A stretch of 64,000 nt of DNA from the NCBI GenBank assembly GCA_963781775.1, contig CAWAHE010000011.1, forward strand, positions 1 through 64,000, in the 5' to 3' direction. Under the pieces are notes generated by a model, which worked only from the letters and a program-made list of their open reading frames with translations, did no database searches and had not been told where the DNA came from. This DNA comes from CAVSRC01 sp963781775 (GTDB taxonomy: Bacteria; Pseudomonadota; Alphaproteobacteria; Rhizobiales; Kaistiaceae). Positions 40,752 to 49,311 of this stretch are shown in pieces. The number at the start of each line of letters is the position of its first letter. The stretch's first letter is position 1. The position numbers were made by a program, and so were the translations under genes.

Positions 40752-42040
40752 CGCGGCGGCTCGACCGTGGCCGATGCGACAATCCGTTGCCCTTCGCCAG
40801 GTGGCGGCGTTGGCGGCAGTCGGCCGGCGATCGCCATGCGCTCGACCATCCTCAAGCGTTGCGTCGCCGGTCTTGGACGCTCCCAAAGCTCGACGCCAAT
40901 GGTGCCCGCGCTTCGCTCGACGCGCACATGCGTCTGCACGAACCGGCCGGCGAAGACGACGGGCGCCCGGAAGTGGGCCCGCGTAGGCTGGAGTTGCCGC
41001 AGCCAGCAGCCCGAATTGACGACGACTCCACGGCCACCCTTCCGATTGAAAGTGTCCAGCGACGGCGCGTGCGTGTGGCCCGAGACGAATACGGCGATAT
41101 CGCCCGGGAAGCTGTCGGCAAGCGGTGGCGGCGCGCCGCTCTCCAACCGGGTCCGAATGGCATCGGCCTCGTTGAGGGCGGGCGGGCTCGCGCGCATCGA
41201 GCGCGTGGCGATGGTGCGCGCGACGAAGAAGAACACCGACGCCGCGACGACGACCACCGCGATATCGTAGGCGACGTCGACGAGGAGCGTCTGCACGGCC
41301 CGCACACCGGTGCCGATCGCGAACGAGATCAACTCATAAGCGACAAAGGCGATCGTCAGCGGCAACAGCAGCCAGCGTACGGTCTCGGTGACCAGCGTGT
41401 AGAACAGTTTGCTGGCGATCCAGTTTGGAATCGTGTCGAGCGGGAACACGCGCTCGATATCGTGCAGTTGCATCGCCTCCGCCGCACGGCCATGGGGCAG
41501 GCGCGGAATGACGTCGGTGACGATGTGGTCGCCGAACGGCGTGTCGTAGGGATCGCGATAGTCGCGCTTGAGGTTCGCCGGGTCGAACTCGTTGCCGTGT
41601 TCGCAATAGATTATTGCCAACGGATCGGACTTGAACGCAGCCGCCCAGGACAGGGCGAACGCGTGGACGAGCCCGGCGCGCTTCAACTCGTCGCGAATTG
41701 CCTCGTTCCACCACACCTCGGCGTCGTGATTGCCCGGCAGATAGGTAACCATCCGGCTCGAGCCAGCGGCAAATCGCTTGAGCGCCGCGAACAAGGATCG
41801 GTACTCGGGGCGCGCGATGGTGACACCGGTTCGGGTCTGCCCGTCGGGCACCGCGCTGATCCGCAGGCAGTCGAAGAAATCCCCGGCGAGTACGAGTTCC
41901 ACCGGACCGGTGCGGCGGCCGAGATCGTCCAGGAGTGCAGTCAGGTCATCGGCCGACTCGAAGATGTCGCGTCCGTGGTCGCCGCCGATGTGACAATCCG
42001 AGACGAAGACCACCAGCGTATCGTCGTCGAGGATGCGCAT
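40748..42040 (-). CDS. Membrane-associated calcineurin-like metallophosphoesterase
   Basis: A 430-residue protein. The five-block metallophosphoesterase pattern is visible: SDCHIGG (Asp, His), GDFFD, GNHD, an EHGNEFD block and GHTH. Between the GNEF and GHTH blocks are two or three transmembrane segments (about residues 210-280: LLLPLTIAFVAYELISFAIG, TLLVDVAYDIAVVVVAASVF). This is unusual for soluble LpxH but seen in a membrane-bound branch of the family. The start is ATG 42040; TTG 42049 is possible. Substrate unknown, perhaps a lipid or nucleotide. Confidence 0.75.
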   Translation of the reverse strand: MRILDDDTLVVFVSDCHIGGDHGRDIFESADDLTALLDDLGRRTGPVELVLAGDFFDCLRISAVPDGQTRTGVTIARPEYRSLFAALKRFAAGSSRMVTYLPGNHDAEVWWNEAIRDELKRAGLVHAFALSWAAAFKSDPLAIIYCEHGNEFDPANLKRDYRDPYDTPFGDHIVTDVIPRLPHGRAAEAMQLHDIERVFPLDTIPNWIASKLFYTLVTETVRWLLLPLTIAFVAYELISFAIGTGVRAVQTLLVDVAYDIAVVVVAASVFFFVARTIATRSMRASPPALNEADAIRTRLESGAPPPLADSFPGDIAVFVSGHTHAPSLDTFNRKGGRGVVVNSGCWLRQLQPTRAHFRAPVVFAGRFVQTHVRVERSAGTIGVELWERPRPATQRLRMVERMAIAGRLPPTPPPGEGQRIVASATVEPPR

Positions 42041-42065
42041 CGTTGCCAACAGCGCAAACCGTCGC

Positions 42066-42815
42066 TCAGGCCGCAGTCAGCCGGGCCATTGTCTCTTCTG
42101 AAACCTCGAAGTTGGAATAGACGTTCTGCACGTCGTCGTCCTCTTCCAGCGCGTCGAGGAGCTTCAGCATCGTTGCCGCCTTCTCGTCGTCGAGCGATGT
42201 CGCGGTCTGCGGTAGCCACACCGCCTTCACGGTGTCGGCCTCGCCGAGCGATGCCTCCAGCTTGCGCGCCACCTCGCCGAGGTCGGCAAAGGCGCAGGTG
42301 ATGACGTGGCCATCCTCGTCGCTTTTCACGTCGTCGGCGCCCGCCTCGATTGCCGCTTCCAGCACCGTATCGGCGTCGCCGGCCTCCGGCTTGTAGACGA
42401 TCTGGCCGACGCGATTGAACATGAACGACACCGACCCGGTTTCGCCGAGCTGCCCGCCGTTCTTGGTGAGGTAGGAGCGCACGGCGCCGGCGGTGCGGTT
42501 GCGGTTGTCGGTGAGCGCCTCGACGATCATCGCCACGCCGCCCGGACCGTAACCCTCGTAACGGACCTCCTCGTAGTTCTCGGCGTCACCGCCCATCGCC
42601 TTCTTGATGGCGCGCTCGATATTGTCCTTGGGCATGTTCTCGGCGCGCGCGTTCTGGATGGCGAGCCTGAGGCGCGGGTTCATGCCGGGATCGGGGGTGC
42701 CGAGCTTGGCCGCGACCGTGATTTCGCGGGCGAGCTTGGAGAACAGCCGCGACCGGCGCGAGTCGGCCGCGCCCTTGCGGTGCATGATGTTCTTGAACTG
42801 CGAATGACCGGCCAT
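42066..42815 (-). CDS. yebC: YebC/PmpR-family regulatory protein
   Basis: A 249-residue protein of the TACO1/YebC family, typical MAGHSQFKNIMHRKGAADSR start, then GYGPGGVAMIVEALTDNRNRTA and FMFNRVGQIVY. YebC proteins have been described as transcriptional regulators and, more recently, as helpers of ribosomes stalled on proline runs. ATG 42815 is the conserved start. It is 26 bases upstream of the phosphoesterase gene. Confidence 0.95.
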   Translation of the reverse strand: MAGHSQFKNIMHRKGAADSRRSRLFSKLAREITVAAKLGTPDPGMNPRLRLAIQNARAENMPKDNIERAIKKAMGGDAENYEEVRYEGYGPGGVAMIVEALTDNRNRTAGAVRSYLTKNGGQLGETGSVSFMFNRVGQIVYKPEAGDADTVLEAAIEAGADDVKSDEDGHVITCAFADLGEVARKLEASLGEADTVKAVWLPQTATSLDDEKAATMLKLLDALEEDDDVQNVYSNFEVSEETMARLTAA

Positions 42816-42939
42816 GAGTGCCCCTACGAGGTACAACCATGACGACCGCGCGCCGCAGCGCGGACGAGCCGTCACGACCCGATATGGATTGTGGCCGCCT
42901 TATAAAACGGCGGCCAGAAGAATCAAAGTGGCCGCCGGC

Positions 42940-43761
42940 CTAGCTCCAGAAGGCCGGGACGGTCTCCGACAGGACGCCACCGAGCCTGAGCGGTGCGACG
43001 GCGGTCGCCAGTCCGGTGGCCTCGTCGATCTCGACCGCGACCCCGGCGATGGTCGCCGGACCGTCGGCCGGCGAAAAGCGCTCGCCCGGCACCTTCTGCG
43101 TGAAGCGGCGCAGCGGCTCCTCATAGTTCATGCCGATCACCGACTGGTAGTCGCCGCACATTCCGACGTCGCTCTGGTAGGCGGTGCCGCCGGGCAGCAC
43201 GCGATAGTCGGAGGTCGGCGTATGCGTATGCGTACCGACCACCAGCGATACGCGTCCGTCGAGATAGTGTCCGAGCGCCTGTTTCTCGCTCGTCGCTTCG
43301 GCGTGGAAGTCGACCACGATGGCGTCCGCCTGCTCGCCCAGCGGACAGGCGGCGATCTCGCGGTCGATCGCCGCGAACGGATCTTCCATGGCGTCCATGA
43401 AGACGCGGCCCATGGCGTTGATCACCAGCACGCGCGCGCCGCTGCGCGCCATATAGAGGCCGCTGCCGCGACCGGGCGTCCCCGGCGGATAGGTGACCGG
43501 GCGCAGGAAGCGCTCCTGCCGGTCGGCGAAGACCAGCGCCTCCCGCTGGTCAAAGACATGATTGCCGGTGGTCACCACATCGGCGCCGGCGCCCAGCACC
43601 TGGCGCAAGATGTCTTCGGTGATGCCGAAACCGCCGGCAGCGTTCTCACCGTTGACCACCACGAAATCGAGCGCGTACTCGACGATCAGCGCCGGCAGCC
43701 GCTCGACCACGATATTGCGACCGGCGCGCCCGACGAGATCCCCCAGAAACAATAATCTCAA
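42940..43761 (-). CDS. YmdB-type 2',3'-cyclic-nucleotide phosphodiesterase family protein
   Basis: A 273-residue metallophosphoesterase of the TIGR00282/YmdB family. Motifs are GDLVGRAG, VVNGENAAGGFG, TTGNHVFDQ, DFHAEATSEKQA and GTHTHTPTSDYR, all with the expected metal-binding residues. YmdB of Bacillus acts as a cyclic-nucleotide phosphodiesterase affecting biofilm formation; the role in alphaproteobacteria is unknown. It follows 5-formyl-THF cyclo-ligase by ten bases, a conserved pairing. Confidence 0.9.
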   Translation of the reverse strand: MRLLFLGDLVGRAGRNIVVERLPALIVEYALDFVVVNGENAAGGFGITEDILRQVLGAGADVVTTGNHVFDQREALVFADRQERFLRPVTYPPGTPGRGSGLYMARSGARVLVINAMGRVFMDAMEDPFAAIDREIAACPLGEQADAIVVDFHAEATSEKQALGHYLDGRVSLVVGTHTHTPTSDYRVLPGGTAYQSDVGMCGDYQSVIGMNYEEPLRRFTQKVPGERFSPADGPATIAGVAVEIDEATGLATAVAPLRLGGVLSETVPAFWS

Positions 43762-43771
43762 CTGAACAGCC

Positions 43772-44368
43772 TCACGTGTGGCGACGCAGATCGAGCGTCT
43801 CGTCCTCGGTCACGATCCAATCAAGCCGCGCATCGTGCGGCTCGGCCGGTATCGACTCGACTTCCTGCGCCGCGAAACCGACGCCGACCAGCGTCGGTCG
43901 CACGCCGCGCGCGGCCAGCGCCGCTATCGCGCGGTCATAGTGGCCGCGTCCGTGACCGAGACGCGTACCCGCACGATCGAACCCTACCAGTGGCACGATG
44001 ACAAGATCGGGATCGAGGCTCGGCCCGCCACGCGCCGGCGCCATTGTGCCGAAGCCGCCATCGACGAGCATATCGCCGGGCCGGTAGCGGCGAAATTCGA
44101 GGACGCCATTTGGGCTTACCGCCGGCAGCGCGACCGCGATGTTCCTGGCCGTGGCCTGTTCGATCACAGCGACCATGTCGCACTCGCTGCGGATCGGAAG
44201 ATAGGCAGCAATCGCGGCCGGCTTCTCGGCGGCAACGATCGCCATCACCCGGTCGGCAATGCGTACCGAAGCGGCGGCCCGTTCTGAGGCGCCGAGGGCA
44301 TCGCGCCGTGCCAGCGCCGCCTTCCTCAACGCCGCTTTGGCAGAATTCGCGGCGACGGGTCCGGTCAT
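43772..44368 (-). CDS. 5-formyltetrahydrofolate cyclo-ligase
   Basis: A 198-residue enzyme that converts 5-formyl-THF to 5,10-methenyl-THF with ATP. The N-terminal KAALRKAALARRDAL and the C-terminal phosphate loop RLGHGRGHYDRAI, plus PLVGFDRAGTRL, are characteristic. Gene order 6S RNA then 5-FCL on the same strand is widely conserved in proteobacteria and supports both calls; processing of one transcript is common. Confidence 0.95.
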   Translation of the reverse strand: MTGPVAANSAKAALRKAALARRDALGASERAAASVRIADRVMAIVAAEKPAAIAAYLPIRSECDMVAVIEQATARNIAVALPAVSPNGVLEFRRYRPGDMLVDGGFGTMAPARGGPSLDPDLVIVPLVGFDRAGTRLGHGRGHYDRAIAALAARGVRPTLVGVGFAAQEVESIPAEPHDARLDWIVTEDETLDLRRHT

Positions 44369-44399
44369 GGCGCGTTCGAGGGGGACAAGGAGAATGGGA

Positions 44400-44557
44400 G
44401 CGAGGCCGCAGTGGTCGGTGGAGTTTTCGATCCCGGAGACCTACTGGTGTAGGTGGGCGCCGTATACGCGAGCCCACGGGCCCGCACAGGGACAGCTCCC
44501 ATGAGGATCGTAAGGCCCCGGGGATACATGTCTCCTGCCGGGCCCCGCAGCCTCGCC
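44400..44557 (-). ncRNA. ssrS: 6S RNA
   Basis: Between zapA and 5-FCL on the same strand lies a sequence that folds as one long hairpin closed by GCGAGGC (44556-44550) and GCCTCGC (44406-44400). Internally, the GGAGACATGTATCC and GGTCTCCGGGATCGAAAACTCC blocks are the hallmark two sides of the open central bubble that mimics a melted promoter. A TATATG hexamer seven bases before the 5' end fits a -10 box. Size about 158 bases. 6S RNA binds the sigma-70 polymerase in stationary phase. Confidence 0.85.
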
Positions 44558-44606
44558 GGGGTGACATATAGGCCGGCGCCGTGAACCGCGCCACTGCGAT
44601 AATCGA

Positions 44607-44984
44607 TCAGCTGGGGTCGTGCCCATTGGCGCCGGCGATCCGCGCGGCCAGCGCTTCCATGCGGCCCGCTATCTCGTCGATCGCCTCCGCGATGTTCTGC
44701 TCGAGACCTGACTGACGCTCGACCACGGCAGCACGCGCCTCATCAAGGCCGGCGACCTCCGCCTGCACCTGCTGGAGCCGGCGCTCGGCTTCGGCCTGCT
44801 GGTCGGCAAGCGTGATCGCCGCCATCACCGTCAGCCGCTGGTCGCCAATCTCGCCAAAACGCTGGCGCAGATGCTCGATCGACGCGTTCAGCCGCTCGGC
44901 CATGCCTTCCAGATGTTCTTCCTGCCCGTCCTCACAGGCCATCCGGTAGGTCTTGCCGCTGATCGTCACGTTGACCTGGGCCAT
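44607..44984 (-). CDS. zapA: Cell division protein ZapA
   Basis: A 125-residue FtsZ-ring stabiliser. The N-terminal globular part (AQVNVTISGKTYRMACEDGQEEHLEGMAERL) is typical of the family and is followed by a long coiled coil (AEAERRLQQVQAEVAGLDEA onwards). The ATG at 44984 is standard. It is 16 bases downstream of the DUF4164 gene and likely cotranscribed with it. Confidence 0.92.
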   Translation of the reverse strand: MAQVNVTISGKTYRMACEDGQEEHLEGMAERLNASIEHLRQRFGEIGDQRLTVMAAITLADQQAEAERRLQQVQAEVAGLDEARAAVVERQSGLEQNIAEAIDEIAGRMEALAARIAGANGHDPS

Positions 44985-45000
44985 CGCCGCCTCCTCCGCG

Positions 45001-45279
45001 TCAGTTCTGTCGCGCGAGGACTTCGCGGATCGACTCCATCGCCGCCACCAGGCGTCGGGAGACCTCACGGTTGGCTTCTTCCAGGCGCGCCGAACGGGCC
45101 TCGGCGGCGTCGAGCGATTGCGCCAGCCGCGAACGGTCCGTGCCAAGACGATGCAGTTCGCTTTCCAGCGAGGTCACCTCGCGGGCGGATTCCAGGCGGC
45201 GGTCGAGCGCTCCCTCAAGAAGATCGAAGGCGTTCGATAGCCGCCGCAGAGCCGCGTCGATGGGTGATGAGCCCGTCAT
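45001..45279 (-). CDS. DUF4164-family coiled-coil protein
   Basis: A 92-residue, nearly all-helical protein (FDLLEGALDRRLESAREVTS, then coiled coil to the C-terminus). It matches the small family found immediately upstream of zapA in Hyphomicrobiales and called DUF4164. Possible partner of ZapA at midcell, inferred from position and coiled-coil content only. The longer frame upstream is not conserved. Confidence 0.75.
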   Translation of the reverse strand: MTGSSPIDAALRRLSNAFDLLEGALDRRLESAREVTSLESELHRLGTDRSRLAQSLDAAEARSARLEEANREVSRRLVAAMESIREVLARQN

Positions 45280-45466
45280 TGCTCTCGCCTCAAGAAGGGA
45301 CACTCCGCCCTGCTCCCGCCCCCACCCCCGTGCGGTTGCGTGACCCGTCGATCCTGGCCCAGGGGACCGACCGTCGCACGAAGCAACAGGGCGAGAGATT
45401 AGGCAGCGCCACTTGAGGGCGTCAATGGCAGGCCCGCAGCCTTGGAACCCGCGACGCCCGGCACAA

Positions 45467-45494
45467 TTGACTAACCGACCGCACCTGATATGTC
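45467..45494 (+). promoter_or_regulatory. Possible tkt promoter
   Basis: TTGACT (45467-45472), 16 bases, TATGTC (45489-45494) in the 345-base gap between the divergent DUF4164 and tkt genes. The -35 is strong and the -10 is moderate. I see no other feature in this gap (45280-45624). Confidence 0.4.
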
Positions 45495-45624
45495 TCACCG
45501 GCCTCGTCCGGACCGGTCGGCAAGCTCGGTTTTGACTGCGACCGGGCCAGCAATATTTCCGTCGGCGGATCGCCACCTTCAGATCGCCAGTTCCAGATCA
45601 CCGGCACCGGATCGAAACCTCACA

Positions 45625-47619
45625 ATGTCCGACATCGCCAAGCACAACCGCATGGCCAACGCGATCCGCGCGCTGACCATGGACGCCGTCGAGAAAGCCA
45701 AGTCCGGCCATCCCGGCATGCCGATGGGCATGGCCGACGTCGCCACGGTCCTTTTCACCCGTTACCTGAAGTTCGATCCGACCGACCCGTACTGGCCCGA
45801 CCGCGACCGCTTCGTGTTGTCGTGCGGCCACGGCTCGATGCTGCTCTACTCGATCCTCTACCTGATGGGCGTTGAGGGCATGACGATCGAAGAGATCGAG
45901 CGCTTCCGCCAGCTCGACTCGAAAACGCCCGGCCATCCCGAGAACTTCCACACGATCGGCATCGAAACCACCACCGGCCCCCTCGGCCAGGGGCTTGCCA
46001 ATTCCGTGGGCTTCGCGCTCGCCGAACGCATCATGGCATCGCAATTCGGCGACGCGTTGGTCGATCACCATACCTACGTCATGGCATCCGACGGCGACCT
46101 GATGGAGGGCATCAGCCACGAGGCGATCTCGATCGCCGGCCACCTCCGCCTCAACAAGCTGATCGTGTTTTTCGACAACAATTCGATTTCCATTGACGGT
46201 GCGCTGAGCCTGGCCGAAACCGGGGATCAGGTGGCGCGCTTCATCGCCGCCGGCTGGAACGCGACCCACATCGACGGTCACAATCCGGACGAGATCGCCC
46301 GCGCCATCGAAGCGGCGCAGAAGAGCGACAAGCCATCGATGATCGCGTGCAAGACCATCATCGGATATGGCCTGCCCACCAAGGAGGGCACGCAGAAGGC
46401 GCACAGCGACGCGCCCGGCGATGAAGAAATCGCCGGCGCGCGCAAGAAGCTGCACTGGGATTCGCCGCCCTTCGTAATCCCCGCCGACATCCGCGACGCC
46501 TGGCGCATCGCCGGCCTGAAATCGAGCCAGCCGCGCAAGGAATGGGAGAAGCGCCTCGCCGCCGCCGACAGCAACACGCGCGGCGAATTCGAGCGTCGCA
46601 CGCGCGGCGACCTGCCGCCGGCGCTCGACGAAGCCATGGCCGCCTACAAGAAGACGCTCGCCGACGACAAGCCGCAGGTTGCGACCCGCAAGGCATCCGA
46701 AATGGCGCTCGAGGTGATCAACGTCGTCGTTCCGGAGACGATCGGCGGATCGGCCGACCTGACGCCGTCGAACAACACCCGCACCAAGGGGCTCAAGGAG
46801 ATCAAGACCGGCGACTTCTCCGGCCGCTACATGCACTGGGGCGTGCGCGAGCACGGCATGGCCGGCGCCATGAACGGCATCGCACTGCACGGCGGGCTGA
46901 TCCCCTATGGCGGCTCGTTTCTCACCTTCACCGACTATTGCCGACCCTCGATCCGCCTGGCGGCCCTGATGGGCAACCGCGTGATCTTCGTGATGACCCA
47001 CGATTCCATCGGCCTCGGCGAGGATGGACCAACGCACCAGCCGGTGGAGCACCTGGCGGCGCTGCGCGCGATCCCCAACCTCAATGTCTTCCGCCCCGCC
47101 GACGCGACCGAGACCGCCGAATGCTGGCAGCTGGCGCTCGCTGCCCGACGCACGCCGAGTGTGCTCGCCCTCACCCGCCAGGCCTTGCCGGCGCTGCGCA
47201 CCGAGTTGATCAAAGACAATCTATGCGCCCGCGGCGCCTACGAGCTGTCGCCGGCCGAAGGCGACGCCGAGGTGTCGATCTTCGCCGCCGGCTCGGAGGT
47301 CTCGCTTGCGATCAATGCGAAGGCACTGATCGAGCAGGCCGGTCACCCCACCCGCGTCGTCTCGGTGCCCTGCTTCGAGCTGTTCGAAGCGGAGACCGAG
47401 GACTACCGCGCCGACATCATCGGCGAGGCGCCGGTGAAGGTCGCCATCGAAGCGGGCGTGCGCCAGGGCTGGGACCACATCGTCGGGCCCGACGGAATTT
47501 TCATCGGCATGCATCGCTTTGGGGCCAGTGCACCCTATCAAGAACTCTACAAGAAATTCGGCATCACCGCCGAGGCGGCCGCCGAGGCGGCTTTGACGAG
47601 GGTCAAGGCGCTCGCCTGA
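45625..47619 (+). CDS. tkt: Transketolase
   Basis: A 664-residue thiamine-diphosphate enzyme of the pentose phosphate / Calvin pathways. Motifs are GHGSMLLYSI, the ThDP-Mg motif SDGDLMEGISHEAISIAGHL with DNN downstream, and HWGVREHGMAGAMNG in the PP-domain. The N-terminus MSDIAKHNRMANAIRALTMD is canonical. First gene of a tkt-gap-(DUF)-pgk cluster; the next start is 74 bases downstream. Confidence 0.97.
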   Translation: MSDIAKHNRMANAIRALTMDAVEKAKSGHPGMPMGMADVATVLFTRYLKFDPTDPYWPDRDRFVLSCGHGSMLLYSILYLMGVEGMTIEEIERFRQLDSKTPGHPENFHTIGIETTTGPLGQGLANSVGFALAERIMASQFGDALVDHHTYVMASDGDLMEGISHEAISIAGHLRLNKLIVFFDNNSISIDGALSLAETGDQVARFIAAGWNATHIDGHNPDEIARAIEAAQKSDKPSMIACKTIIGYGLPTKEGTQKAHSDAPGDEEIAGARKKLHWDSPPFVIPADIRDAWRIAGLKSSQPRKEWEKRLAAADSNTRGEFERRTRGDLPPALDEAMAAYKKTLADDKPQVATRKASEMALEVINVVVPETIGGSADLTPSNNTRTKGLKEIKTGDFSGRYMHWGVREHGMAGAMNGIALHGGLIPYGGSFLTFTDYCRPSIRLAALMGNRVIFVMTHDSIGLGEDGPTHQPVEHLAALRAIPNLNVFRPADATETAECWQLALAARRTPSVLALTRQALPALRTELIKDNLCARGAYELSPAEGDAEVSIFAAGSEVSLAINAKALIEQAGHPTRVVSVPCFELFEAETEDYRADIIGEAPVKVAIEAGVRQGWDHIVGPDGIFIGMHRFGASAPYQELYKKFGITAEAAAEAALTRVKALA

Positions 47620-47693
47620 ACCTCGTTGTTTTTCACCACGAGCGGCCCGCCGTCGGGCCTCCCACCGACCGGCCGCACTGAAGGAGAAGTGTC

Positions 47694-48704
47694 ATGACGG
47701 TTCGCGTCGCGATCAATGGATTCGGTCGCATCGGCAGGCTGGTCCTGCGCGCCATCGTCGAGTCGGGCCGCAAGGATATCGAGGTCGTCGCCATCAACGA
47801 TCTCGGGCCCGTCGAGACCAATGCCCACCTGCTGCGCCGCGACTCCGTGCACGGCAAGTTTCCCCATGAGGTAACCGTCAACGGCGACACCATGGACGCC
47901 GGCCGCGGGCCGATAAAGGTCACCGCCGAGCGCGACCCGTCAAAGCTGCCGCACAAGGAACTCAACGTCGACATCGCGCTGGAATGCACCGGCATCTTCA
48001 CCTCGAAAGAGAAGGCGATGGCGCACATCAAGGCGGGCGCCAGGCGGGTGCTGGTCTCGGCGCCGTCCGACGGCGCCGATTTGACGGTCGTCTACGGCGT
48101 CAACGACGACAAGCTCACCAAGGACCACATCGTCGTCTCCAACGCGTCCTGCACGACCAACTGCCTGGTGCCGGTGGTGCACGTGCTCCACAACGCCTTC
48201 GGCGTCGAGCACGGCTTCATGACGACGATTCACTCATACACCGGCGACCAGCCGACGCTCGACACGCTTCACAAGGACCTCTACCGAGCCCGCGCTGCGG
48301 CGATCAACATCATCCCGACCACTACCGGCGCCGCCAAGGCGGTCGGTCTGGTGATCCCCGACCTCAACGGCAAGCTCGACGGCGCCTCCATGCGCGTGCC
48401 GACGCCGAACGTCTCGCTGGTCGACTTCAAGTTCGTCGCCAAGCGGCAGATCACCGCCGAAGAGATGAACAACGCCCTCATCGACGCGTCGAAGTCGAAC
48501 CGGCTGAAGGGCATCCTCGAGGTGACCAAGGAGAAGCTGGTCTCCTCCGATCTCAATCACGATCCGGCCTCGTCGACTGTGCCCCTTGATCAGACCAAGG
48601 TGATCGGCGGCACCTTCGGCCGCGTCGTCTCCTGGTACGACAACGAGTGGGGCTTCTCGAACCGGATGGCCGACACCGCCGTCGCCATGGGCCGCCTCGG
48701 CTGA
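47694..48704 (+). CDS. gap: Glyceraldehyde-3-phosphate dehydrogenase, type I
   Basis: A 336-residue enzyme. NAD-binding is shown by VRVAINGFGRIGR at the start; the catalytic Cys lies in SNASCTTNCLVPV, and WYDNEWGFSNRM is at the C-terminus. AAGGAG precedes the ATG at a good distance. Interconverts glyceraldehyde-3-phosphate and 1,3-bisphosphoglycerate, feeding pgk downstream. Confidence 0.97.
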   Translation: MTVRVAINGFGRIGRLVLRAIVESGRKDIEVVAINDLGPVETNAHLLRRDSVHGKFPHEVTVNGDTMDAGRGPIKVTAERDPSKLPHKELNVDIALECTGIFTSKEKAMAHIKAGARRVLVSAPSDGADLTVVYGVNDDKLTKDHIVVSNASCTTNCLVPVVHVLHNAFGVEHGFMTTIHSYTGDQPTLDTLHKDLYRARAAAINIIPTTTGAAKAVGLVIPDLNGKLDGASMRVPTPNVSLVDFKFVAKRQITAEEMNNALIDASKSNRLKGILEVTKEKLVSSDLNHDPASSTVPLDQTKVIGGTFGRVVSWYDNEWGFSNRMADTAVAMGRLG

Positions 48705-48727
48705 GGCAACGCGGGGACGGGTTCGGC

Positions 48728-49300
48728 ATGAGCTTCCCGTCCCTTTCTCCCCGTTCCGTGCGCTGGCGGCCGGTCGATTCGATTGGTCTTGAGCATCTCA
48801 GCATTCGCCCTGAAGGTGACGGCATTCTTGTCGACAGCGTCCTGATTGGCGACCGCGGCGGCACGTCCTATGGCGTCCGCTACCGCGTCGCCTGCGATGG
48901 CGGCTGGCGTGTCCTCAGCCTGGATCTCGACACCACGGACGGTCGCTCGCTGCACCTGAAATCCGACGGCACAGGCGCCTGGCGCAACCAAGACGGCGCG
49001 TCCCTCGCAGCTTTCGATGGATGCATCGACATCGATCTCGCTGGTTCACCATTCACCAACACGCTGCCGATCCGGCGTTTGGACCTGCAGAAGGATGCAG
49101 CCGCGGTCGAGCTGCGGATGCTGTACGTGCCCTTCGACACGTTTGAGCCGATCGTCGATGAGCAGCGTTATCGTTGTCTCAAAGAAAACGCGTTGTATCG
49201 CTACGAGGCAGTTGACCGGACTTTTGCTGCCGATCTACCGGTCGATCGCGACGGGCTCGTGCTCGACTACCCGACCCTGTTTGAACGCATCATGCGCTGA
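48728..49300 (+). CDS. Putative glycolipid-binding family protein
   Basis: A 190-residue protein matching the putative glycolipid-binding family (formerly DUF1089): LSLDLDTTDGRSLHLKSDG, then DTFEPIVDEQRYRCL and a final LDYPTLFERI. Such proteins are cytoplasmic and of unknown function. It is inserted between gap and pgk on the same strand (24 and 11 bases from its neighbours), so it is expressed with the glycolytic genes. Codon use looks like the neighbours. Confidence 0.75.
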   Translation: MSFPSLSPRSVRWRPVDSIGLEHLSIRPEGDGILVDSVLIGDRGGTSYGVRYRVACDGGWRVLSLDLDTTDGRSLHLKSDGTGAWRNQDGASLAAFDGCIDIDLAGSPFTNTLPIRRLDLQKDAAAVELRMLYVPFDTFEPIVDEQRYRCLKENALYRYEAVDRTFAADLPVDRDGLVLDYPTLFERIMR

Positions 49301-49311
49301 GAGAGATTGTC

